This document shows positions 48,251 to 57,591 of a DNA stretch of 64,000 nt, one piece after another. The position numbers and the translations under genes were made by a program. The DNA is from Polytrichum commune (taxonomy: Eukaryota; Streptophyta; Polytrichopsida; Polytrichales; Polytrichaceae): assembly GCA_950295325.1 (NCBI GenBank), contig OX485805.1, forward strand, positions 55,080,758 through 55,144,757. Reading direction: 5' to 3'. Numbering within the stretch: position 1 is the stretch's first letter; every line of letters begins with the position of its first letter. The notes under the pieces are model-generated. The model did not search any database. It was not told the DNA's origin and saw nothing but the letters and a program-made list of their open reading frames with translations.

Positions 48251-48889
48251 AACCCACTGCTTCTTTGTCATTTGTGGGTAGCTGATTTCTCACCAACATT
48301 GAAGGTGCAATACTAGTGCGGGTCACCAGTGAACGGTTCCTACCAGTAGGGTCTACTTTTAGAGTTGGTTTAGCCAATGAGAGCTTTTGGATGTAACCAG
48401 TGTTGGTAGGAACCATTCGTTGGTGGCCCACACCAGTTTGTGTGGATGGCCTATTAGCGAATTGTCCATTGTTGCCTGTAGAGCATATTTTTGGGCTATA
48501 GTCTGAACTGAGATTTTTTGGAACTGAGTTTTTGAAGGATAAATGAAAACAGTAGACTATAGTAAGATGAACCCACTGCTTCTTTGTCATTTGTGGGTAG
48601 TTGATTTCTCACCAACATTGAAGGTGCAATACTAGTGCGGGTCACCAGTGAACGGTTCCTACCAGTAGGGTCTACTTTTAGAGTTGGTTTAGCCAATGAG
48701 AGCTTCTGGATGTAACCAGTGTTGGTAGGAACCATTCGTTGGTGGCCCACACCAATTTGTGTGGATGGCCTATTAGCGAATTGTCCATTGTTGCCTGTAG
48801 AGCATATTTTTGGGCTATAGTCTGAACTGAGATTTTTTGGAACTGAGTTTTTGAAGGATAAATGAAAACAGTAGACTATAGTCAGATGA
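48251..48889 (+). repeat. 319-bp tandem duplication, nearly identical copies
   Basis: Units at 48251-48569 and 48570-48889 differ at only a handful of positions (for example agcttttgg/agcttctgg and cagtttg/caatttg), so the duplication is recent. Each unit contains a diverged inverted repeat about 30 bp long per arm (accagtgaacggttcctacca against tggtaggaaccattcgttgg). The long minus-strand frames across it (to 127 and 168 codons) look like by-products of the duplication; I recognise no protein. Confidence 0.85.
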
Positions 48890-49462
48890 AAGTACCTCTG
48901 CAGCGGTTTGAGCAGCCGAATGCCGCAGAATGGAGTTATAACCGCCTGGGAGGAAGGGAGATAAAGGACTATAGCCTGGAGGAGAAAGTAGGCCATAATC
49001 AACGAGTGTTTCCAGGCAATAGGCTAGAGTAATCGCAATTAGCGAAGAATGTAGGTTCGGCCAAGTGCCGCAGATAGGAGGATATTTCTTCAGCTCTGTG
49101 ATAGAGTGAAGCAATGTAACCAGGCTATAGCCATATTGGAATGAAGTTATTTTGATATACCAGATATGTGAGCGTGTGGAAGTAATAATTCATTTGCACG
49201 AAGTGTTGCATTGAACATATTGAAGTAAGGGGGTGGAGCCACATTGTGAGCAATAATACAATAAATTGAGTGTCTGAGAAGAAGCCATACCGTAGAGGAG
49301 GTAGAATTTAATATCTTTCGGAAAGGATTAAGATGGATTTGTGAGGGAGGAATCAGAGAGCGACAACGAGTGATTGAAACCGAGTGAAATGGAACAAAGA
49401 GATGTTGAAGCAACCAGAGTATAGCCAGATAAGATTCAAACACAGAAAGAGACGAGGCTTGA
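48890..49462. repeat. Unclassified repeat, left of the CACTA insertion
   Basis: Purine-rich DNA with recurring CTATAGYC words (48966, 49123, 49418). It continues after the CACTA insertion at 50707 and, to about 51770, includes the second copy of the 6460-6990 repeat. It is probably an LTR or another part of a large element. Confidence 0.4.
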
Positions 49463-49786
49463 ATGCACTACAAGGAAATGGGTGTATAATTGACAAAAAT
49501 GTGACACTAAAATGTCCGAAGTGACAAAATCAGCTCAAAGCTATGAGTTTTTGTCAATTCGGACATTATTCAAAATTTGTGTCAATTTTCTGTCATCAGA
49601 TTTATATATTTCACGTTTAACTTATTCCCTTCACCTGAGCATGTGTCTCATATTTATTAACAACAAAAGGTGTTACAAAAGGTGTTACAAAAGGTTTTTA
49701 ATTATTGTAATTACTAGTATAAGTAATTAATATTATTTATTTATTTACTATAATTAATGTAATAACTAATTTAATTAATTAATGTA

Positions 49787-50035
49787 AATACTGAAATTAC
49801 CCTTTTGAGTAAATACTGAAATTACCAATTTAACTAAATACTGAAATTTGCTAATTTAAGTAAATATTGAAATTTTCTAATTTAGGTAAATACTGAAATT
49901 TGCTAATTTAAGTAAATATTAAAATTTGCTAATTTAGGTAAATACTGAAATTTGCTAATTTAAGTAAATATTGAAATTTGCTAATTTAGGTAAATACTGA
50001 AATTTGCTATTTTCAGTAAAATACTGAAATTATTG
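49787..50035 (+). repeat. 26-bp minisatellite inside the CACTA element
   Basis: Nine or so copies of a 26-bp unit (gaaatttgctaatttaRgta plus aatayt) alternate between aagtaaatatt and aggtaaatact forms, so the higher-order period is 52 bp. The array decays at both ends. Confidence 0.85.
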
Positions 50036-50262
50036 TAATTAATGTAGTTAAAATAATTACAATAATTACTGTAATAATGTTTAGGAGTATTTTTATAAAT
50101 TGTTTTTAATACAAATACAATACGTACTAATTAAAAACAGTAAATACATTAATTCTATGTTTGTTTTTACTTTCACTAATTAAAAAATATATATACATAA
50201 GTTTATAAGTCTTATGGCTTCTTCATACAAAACTCTTACATACTTGGCCTATATCATGTAAT

Positions 50263-50466
50263 GAGCGATGGCTTAGTGGCAAAGGCCTTCACACTATAGC
50301 CAAGAGGTTCAAGGTTCGATCCCCTTGACCCCTCACCCTTGGCTTCGCCTAGGGTAGGTAGGTTGCTTTATCCATTAGCTTAGGTTAGGTGAGGTGGCCC
50401 TTCGCCCTTAGACCTATGTGAGTAGGCCCCGAATGCGAGGGTGGATTACTAATTTAGGATTTTTTA
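50263..50466 (+). mobile_element. tRNA-derived SINE nested in the CACTA element
   Basis: An A-box-like TGGCTTAGTGGC (50269-50280) and a B box GGTTCGATCCC (50313-50323) are separated by 32 bp, as in RNA polymerase III internal promoters. The body (ccttcgcccttagacctatg, gtaggccccgaatgcgagg) resembles plant Au-type SINE 3' regions, and it ends in a short T run (50460-50465). It does not fold as a complete tRNA, so it is a SINE rather than a tRNA gene. I did not find clear target duplications. Confidence 0.8.
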
Positions 50467-50706
50467 CTTGTATAACTTGGACATTAAACCACATCACCAT
50501 GGGTAAATGACGAGGTAAAGAGAATCCAACATGGCAAGGGGGCCGGAGTAAATGGAATCCTACATGTATAATTGTCCCAAATGACAAAGAAATTGACAGA
50601 ACTCTGTTAATTGTATGACCGAATCAAGGTGCCCTATATGACACCCAAATTAACAGAATTTCGTCACATTTTTGTCAAATAGGTCATATAAACTCTTGTA
50701 GTGATG

Positions 50707-51770
50707 TTATATCAGAAGTTAACCTAATTTATATCGCCGAGAGCTAGTAAAGGGAGCAAGCTTACGGTCATGAGTAAAATGAAATGAGAGAATGTCACTA
50801 AGCTTTGACACAATCTTGATACCGTGAGATGAAATGAAGACTATAGTCATTCTAAGAAATTAGCACCAGAGAGAGAGAGAGAGAGATTATACCAGAGAGT
50901 CGAACTATAACCGGGACAGCTGAAAGCAAGAAAGACCATCGCCAGCGTGAGAGAGACGAGAGTCCCTAGAGTAGTTAGGTTTAGTATGAGGAAGTGACTG
51001 AGAAAGAAAGTAGTAGCGAAGTGGAGATAGCTACAGTCTTATGATGAGATTAGGGACAAGTTAGCCTTTGATATGGGAAGAGTATGCACTAAGCGTGCAT
51101 AATTCATCATTACTTAGCATATGAGATGACTGCCTGGCATTGAAATGTCCCACTGGGAATGGATTGTTAAAGCTGATTATAGTATCGGGCGTGATTGATA
51201 CTTGGCTAACTAAAGCTTCAAGCTAATATAGAATATAGCCATATATGTTTATCTTATCTTGAATTGTGCAGAGATTGCAGTCCGGAATGGAATGGAGGAT
51301 GGTTCATGAATGAGATAAGTTATTAAATGAAGATTAATGCAAATAAGACAATTAATGAATCCATTGCATTGAATAAGATTATTTGAATTTGAATTGAAGA
51401 TTTTGTATTGTTGTTTCATGGAAACCAAAGGATACTAACCCCAATAGGATGAAAATCCATTGGATGACTATTGACCGGATACTCAAAGACAATAGTCCAA
51501 ATTTATGAGATTCACGACTGAAATAGGTCAAAGCCGTAGAGTGATAGACAATTTCCCTGAAAGTAGGACGGAATCACTCACGACTAAAGAGGCACAAAAG
51601 AACCATAAGAGTGGAGAGTAAGTGGAACAATGAAGGAATGAAGGGAGAAAGTTCTTAAGTTGTTATTATTATTCTTAATCCAATGTGACATTAACCCTTA
51701 TAGACACTATCTCAGTCTTCCTGGAGACTTAGTTCCCTAGGTTTGTTGTTTTAAGTCAGAGCAAAAACTT
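50707..51770. repeat. Unclassified repeat, right of the CACTA insertion
   Basis: Continuation of 48890-49462. 51250-51770 is the relative of 6460-6990. It contains a short GA run (about 50871-50886) and more CTATAG words (50839). No coding region recognised. Confidence 0.45.
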
Positions 51771-51983
51771 AACTACATTGCCTCAAATTAAAAGTCATGT
51801 CCAGATCTTGTGCACCGAATTCTTCCACGTGCGTGAGAGCTAAAGTCAACCATGTTGACAAGTGCACTTTTGAATGTTTGCGGCATGTGAGAGCACTTTT
51901 GATTTTTGTTTCAATGTAGGTTTTCATGTTACGTACTTAGCCATCATGTTGTGTAGAGGTTGGGTTGGGGGTATTGCTAGGCA

Positions 51984-52560
51984 TTACGGAGTTTGGTGGT
52001 TGATATGGTGACAAGGGGTGGTCATGATACGTGATTCAAGTGCTCCTTGTTTACCTAGCTTGTTGGCTTCATCATTTCCAACTATATTTTGGGTGTGCTC
52101 TAACTTTTTGATGATGATGTTATGAGTGGAGGTCCCAATGACATCTATGATGAGGGGATTGAGAAGTTTGTCTGGGTGGTTATATTGAGAAGAAGGGTGT
52201 CTTATGTGATTTAGTAAGAGGTATATACTATTAAGGTTGTCGGTGAAGTGGAAGGTGGCCATAGTGAGTTTTTTTTGGTATGATCTATTGCTAATAGTAA
52301 GGCATATGATGCGGCCATTAGGATATTCAGGTAGCTAGTGAGTTTGGTAGCTATGTCAATAGCTAATGTTGGGATGAATACGCCCAACCTATTATGTTTC
52401 CATTTCCTTGACAATCAAATAGTGTGAATGAGTCATTTGTAAATTTTGATTGTGTGGGTGGATATCTTAGTGGGAGGACATTGGTTATTTTTGGAGGTAG
52501 TGGGGTGGTACGTGTTGGGGGTGGCGGAGGTGGTGAAGGGGTGGTGTGCCACATTTTGGG
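51984..52560 (-). pseudogene. LINE RNase H domain relic
   Basis: Reading the minus strand from 52560 downward gives KFTNDSFTLFDCQGNGNIIG WAYSS in one frame, YLNILMAASYALLLAID in another, and then FTDNLNSIYLLLNHIRHPSS, QYNHPDKLL and NIVGNDEANKLGKQGALES. These match the RNase H tail of plant LINEs (TDGS, ASyaLLlA, tDSLN, HPDKLL, GNdeADklAk), but with a TDGS-to-TNDS change and frameshifts. The region upstream (52.6-52.9 kb) may hold more of the element but is too decayed to assign. Confidence 0.65.
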
Positions 52561-54330
52561 GATATCGGTGATATAAATAGGTGTGTGTGGAGTAGATATG
52601 GTGGTGTATGTGTAATTTGTGGCAGTTAATTCATTGGGGTAGTGAGTGTAGAAATGTGATGAACCGGGCTTTGTTGTGAAGTGTGAGATATGAGGAGTAT
52701 GGAGGTGAGAAGTGGTTCTTTCCTGTGCTAGTCGGGAAGGGTGGGTGTTATTGTGTTGTTCATTGTGAGAGGAGATATTGTGATAATTGGGATTATTCCT
52801 ACTTAGTGGAGGGGGTTAGTGCTGGTATGGGTCCAATCATCATGTGCGATGATGAGATTATTAGAGAATATAGTGATCTAGGAGAAACCATGGTAAACCC
52901 ATATTTTTAATCATATACTACAAATTGTATGCCCCCAAACCTAGTACCACGGAGGGAGGTATTATTCCCTAATACCACCTTAATACTAACATTACTCTAA
53001 ATTAGGATTTAAGTAAATATAAACAAAAGACTTGTCCAAAATTGAAACTTGCACATTACAAAACAATGTTTTGGGGGAAGAAACTAGAAGAATATAATGA
53101 AAACCCCAAATATAGATACTTTGAGAAAAATGGTCAAATGATCCCTTTGGATGTAGGTTTCTTTTTTCACAAATAACACAGTGTGCATCCAACTAACACA
53201 TGCTACAACAAGAGATATAATATGTTCCTAGAATTAGTTGTTGTCATTTCTATCATAGGATTTGTTGAACAAGTGCACATATAAAAATTCACTATTAGAC
53301 CATATTTCATGCATAAATGTAGGTACTTAAAATACAATTCGTCATACTATCACCATGATACCCTACTATCAAACATCGCCCTAATACTACATTAGTGAGG
53401 TAGAATCTTCCATATATATATATATATAAATTTTCATATGACCAAAAACTTATAGTCAATTATGATTGGAATGTTGGAATTCCCAATGAGTTTTAGTGCA
53501 TGAATGAGAGGCAACCTTGTGGCCTAGTCCCAATGAATTTTATTTTAGATTTTCAAGACCTTGGAGCATTGGCTACAACCATTTGAGTGATGAAGCCAAT
53601 ATGACTGATTATACAAATTATCATCCAAATCTATACACAATCATCCAAAAGTCAACAATGTCATCTAATTTTGTATGATTTATAGGGATAATTTTGGCTA
53701 TTTCATCCACAAAATCATTGAAAATTCTATTTCTATTTAAAATCGTGAATCGTTGGCTCATAGCCAAATTAAAAATGGATGCTACAATTTTTTTTTTAAA
53801 TAATGATTGTATAGGCCTTCTTATGTTGCAAGGTAGAAGGATGTGAATATTGCAAGGCCCATATATAGTTTCTTACATGTGGAGATAAATTTCTCCAAAA
53901 TCAATTTGGGTGATGAATAACCCTCTGGTTGAACATTTATGGACATGCTTTACAAATCTACTAGATATTAGACACACATCAGTCTCATGGTAGGAAACGT
54001 GTGGTGAAACAAACGTCAAATACCCATATCAAGATTAATTAATGGGATTGTGGCCCATGAGAATTTGTGGCATGTATGCAAGGAAGTTTAAAAACATGCA
54101 TGTTATAGGATTCTGGTTGCCATGATTTTCCATGATCCATATACACAATGTATACATAGGCTAATTAAGACACTCAAGAAAATCTTGGTGTATTGACGAG
54201 ATGGCCTTTTTATTGGAAACCCCCCCTTTTGCAAGGTAAGACATTATGAATCTCTCTCATGCCTAAAATTAGCAAAGGGAGGGTCTTTGTGTTGGGCTTT
54301 CAAAAAATGTTGGACTCTCACCCTTGAGTA
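52561..54330. other. Intergenic; (TA)n and repeat relative at 53575-53990
   Basis: 53575-53990 resembles 28132-28480. A (TA)n tract lies at about 53413-53428. No gene supported. Confidence 0.4.
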
Positions 54331-54339
54331 AGGGTAGCC

Positions 54340-54470
54340 CGGCTCTTCATTTTTTGGAAGCCCTCCTTCAAAGTCTTTCCCTATATGTAAAACTCCCACA
54401 ACCAAAAAGTCAATGGATTCAAGGTGGAGGTGATGAATATAACGATCATATAAGGTCAAGTTCCATGGAC
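54340..54470 (+). repeat. Outlying unit of the 56-kb tandem repeat
   Basis: cattttttggaagccctcc, ttcaaagtctttcc, tatatgtaaaactccca and aaccaaaaagtcaNtgga match each unit of the array at 56063-56335, including the downstream gatgaatatNNcg block. Confidence 0.7.
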
Positions 54471-54963
54471 TCGATGAACCGGGCACCATGGGTGAGTACG
54501 CCATCATGTAAGTCCTTAAAAGGTTTAAAGCCTTAGACCCCCCTCGGATACAAATTTGTTCCCAAATTGTGAACTTAATTAATTACACCATCGCGTGGTT
54601 AACATTACCCATGAAATGAAGAGGTTTGATTGGAAGATAACTTAAAGATAACATGAAAAGACAATGGACCCTACCGTATGAATGGGAGAAAATGAGAAGA
54701 ATTTGCACGTAACACGCATTCTCACCCCTCTCATGGAAACATGCAAAAGACTTATGAGGGCATGAATGGGGGGGGGGGATATTGTACATATGTCTTCATG
54801 GCGGGATTTGACACTTTTGAAAAGTCCTCCCAATGTGTGGGGAGATTAGTCAAGATCCAACTGTTTCTTAACTTGAACTAGTTAATATTTCTCAAACGCA
54901 GGACCAATTTACACTATGGACCATGAAGTTGGACCAAGGCTCTGCAAGGTAGCTGATTGGCTG

Positions 54964-54989
54964 CTGAAGTTGTCCCGGGACAACTTCAG
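54964..54989. repeat. 26-bp perfect palindrome
   Basis: The two 13-bp halves, CTGAAGTTGTCCC and GGGACAACTTCAG, meet without a spacer at CCCGGG. It lies in a unique stretch between repeats; the neighbouring phrases (accatgaagttggacc) resemble 55925-56000. Confidence 0.9.
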
Positions 54990-56060
54990 TTTACACTAAG
55001 GAAAAAATGTCAGAGGGACCATGAAGGTCAAGGTCCCCAAAATACAAATTTTAAGGTCTAATAAATGCACTGACATGGTCCAACGGGTTCTGCGGTGAGA
55101 GAGACAAGAGAGGTGGTCAGGTAGGAAAAGGCAAGGGCCCATGTCAAAGAAATGTTGTTTTAACAAATTTTTAATGAATATGCCCTCTATATGCCTTAAT
55201 CATATCATAGCCCGTGAGACATACCACTATTACCTTGCCCTACCCCTTAACTCGGCTCTCACGTGTTTCACCAAACAACGTGGGACATCTAAAACTCAAG
55301 AATTTGAGTGCAAATTTGTTTTTTTGCTCTACCAACCGAAATGTTTGGAATTTGGGGGCTTGTAATATACCGTTGGAAAGGTCTTTTCAAGAGCTTTCCA
55401 ATGGTATATTACACGTCCCGAGTGTTTTTGAATTACAGTTGCAAAACAAAAAAGAATAATTTGTAATCGTTTAGTGACTGTAGATCAGGGTGGTCAAAAG
55501 AACCACAATGGGAAATATTCTAACACTATTTATCAAAGAATTGAACTTTAGTGTTGAGCAAGGTAGGGTGGTAACAACATTATATATAATCAAACACTAA
55601 ATATCCTATTTAGTGTAGTGACAACACAAGGTACATGTCACATGCAAATTACATGTCACATGTACAAATTAAATCACTCATTTTTTTGTAAAAATTGTTG
55701 TGAGAAGATTTGCAAGCCACATCTTCGACACATTTAACAAGAAGTGAAGACAAGTGAAGCCCAAGAGAAGACAAGAGAATGGTCAAACTTGAATTTTTTC
55801 CAAAATTGCCCTTTTTGGGCATGTATTAAAAAAATGAGCACCTTCACTTTTTGGTGCATGGTCATTCTTCTTGGCCCACATTCGGTTTACAACTAGTGAG
55901 GGGCCCAAGGCTCTCCAAACTATTTTTTTATGAAATCGGACCATGAACTCGAACCATTTACAAAGACCACCTTCCATCGTCCAACTTCAGGGTCCATAGT
56001 GTAAACTGGCCCTCAACCGACCCATCTGTAACTATGATAGCACGGTCAGATCTCCGCATT
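54990..56060. other. Intergenic, no gene seen
   Basis: Short frames only. 55545-55620 contains words (tttagtgttgagcaag, aacactaaatatcc) related to the repeat at 61790-61870. Confidence 0.35.
55363..55414. repeat. Stem-loop: inverted repeat of about 19 bp
   Basis: gtaatataccgttggaaag and ctttccaatggtatattac are inverted complements with one mismatch around a 13-base loop. It is probably a repeat-derived fragment. Confidence 0.8.
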
Positions 56061-56062
56061 CA

Positions 56063-56335
56063 GTGAGCTCTCCTTCAAGGTCTTACCCTTGCTGTAAAAC
56101 TCCCACGGAAACAAAAAAAAACCAGTGGTTCATCCCGGCATTTTTAGAAAGCCCTCCTTCAAGGTCTTTGGTATATGTAAATATCAAACTCTCAAGACCA
56201 AAAAGTCAGAGAACGAGTCGAACATTTTTGGAGAGCCCTCCTTCAAGATCTTCTTCCTGTATATGTAAAGCTCCCAAGACCATAAAGTCAGTGGATTCCA
56301 CTGTCGGGGATGAGATGAATATCGTGATATTATAA
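56063..56335 (+). repeat. About 83-bp tandem repeat, three copies
   Basis: Units starting near 56066, 56148 and 56232 share gccctccttcaaggtctt, tatatgtaaa, ctcccaagaccaNaaagtca. The same unit occurs once at 54340-54470. Copies are diverged. Confidence 0.75.
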
Positions 56336-57500
56336 GTGCTGATGAGAAATTGACATGACCATTTTAGGATATTTGAAGTGGGCACTGGGCTTTACAGACA
56401 ACTTACCTACTACGTCCTACGCACCTACTACCAACTTGACCAGGGCTAGATGCCCATCTCTTGAGCTGTGGGGCCACCACTAAGCTTATTACCAAGGTTT
56501 ATGTAGAGTTCGTTGCCTGAGTTTTCACCTTGAGCAAAATGGTAGGGACCCAGCTCAAAGAGGTGGGCGTCTACACTCTTTTGTTTATTTACTGTGAGTT
56601 ATCATTTGGAGTTTCACAGTGTTATAGCTTTTGACTGGCACTATCGTTTTTGCCAACTAAGTTATATCATATTCTTCGGTGAGCACACTAATTACTTATG
56701 TTATTCGGGGAAAAAGTGACACTTTCAGTAAAATGTTACAGCAATGTGCAACTCCAGATAGTAGCCCACACTAATTAGACAAAAAGGTGTAGCCCTGGCC
56801 CTACCAACTCGTGTACGGGGGGATATTTGGGCATGATCGGTCGAGATCCTAGTGGTTCCAAGACCAACCAGTTTCATGTCAATATCTTTCGGTTTTTCTT
56901 TATTAAAATGAGGAATATCCTATAAATTTTTCCAAATGGATCGGTTATCATTTCCTAAAGCTTTGAATGTGAACCGGTTATTGCTCAAAGTCAACCGGTT
57001 GACTGGTCTTCACCCATTTTGTAAACTGTGACCAACAAATTACTGTCACAGAGTACCGATGCTTCCTGCGCACGACAGGAACACTTTTTTCTTAGAAAGC
57101 ATGTGCACTGTCGCTGGTCTGCGGCCCGAGTCAGTTCACACGCTTTGATTCAGAGTTGTCAGAGTCGGCACCCGTTCTATCCCATCGCGTCCATCATTGG
57201 CTTGGTCGGAGTGCCTCGCAATGTTACCTCTGACTTTGAATCACAAACGTGATGATGAGCATTGAGAAGTCTATGTAGATCTGCATGCAAGCAGGTGCCT
57301 CGGTAACCCCCCAGGATATATACTCTTCCGATGGCTCAGACTTGGCACCAAATTTAATTCTCTAGATGTCACTCTTACAATATCTGTGTTACAATTCTTC
57401 TGTCTACACATACATGATTTGCATCAGGTTATAGACATCATCTGCTTTGAGTGTGCGTCTGCTTTTGAAGTCTGAGTCGAGTTTTGAAGAGGTTTGAAAT
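56336..57500. other. Upstream region of the phospholipase gene
   Basis: 56810-57005 is the second copy of the ACCGGTT-rich repeat. 57030-57240 is locally GC-richer with a short open frame that I do not recognise. The region next to the gene is unique. Confidence 0.4.
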
Positions 57501-57508
57501 TATATATA
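57501..57508 (+). promoter_or_regulatory. TATA box of the phospholipase gene
   Basis: TATATATA lies 84 bp before the start codon, in gaaattatatatagagca. A transcription start about 30 bp downstream would give a 5'-UTR of roughly 55-60 nt. Confidence 0.55.
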
Positions 57509-57591
57509 GAGCACTCCTGGTGGTAGAGGGAGAATTTAGAATCGAGTGACCTTGCAAAGCTGGAGTAAAGGGCAGATTTTGGGCGGGCACC

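Larger units (their letters stand above)
49466..50703. mobile_element. CACTA (En/Spm) non-autonomous transposon with ATG target duplication
   Basis: The left end is CACTACAAGGAAATGGGTG and the right end inverts to CACTACAAGAGTTTATATGA; the ttgacaaaaatgtgac subterminal block is present at both ends. ATG flanks each side (49463-49465 and 50704-50706), the 3-bp duplication diagnostic for CACTA elements. The element is 1238 bp with no transposase and has accumulated a minisatellite and a SINE. Its target is the unclassified purine-rich repeat. Confidence 0.85.

Noticed and set aside
48496..49002. 168-codon minus-strand frame
   Set aside because: Produced by reading through a tandem duplication whose length is not a multiple of three; the unit contains inverted repeats and no domain.
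49787..50035. Regular short repeats that might suggest a CRISPR array
   Set aside because: Units are contiguous 26-bp repeats without spacers, inside a plant transposon; it is a minisatellite.
50269..50323. A and B boxes of a tRNA gene
   Set aside because: The body cannot form a full cloverleaf and continues into SINE-like sequence.
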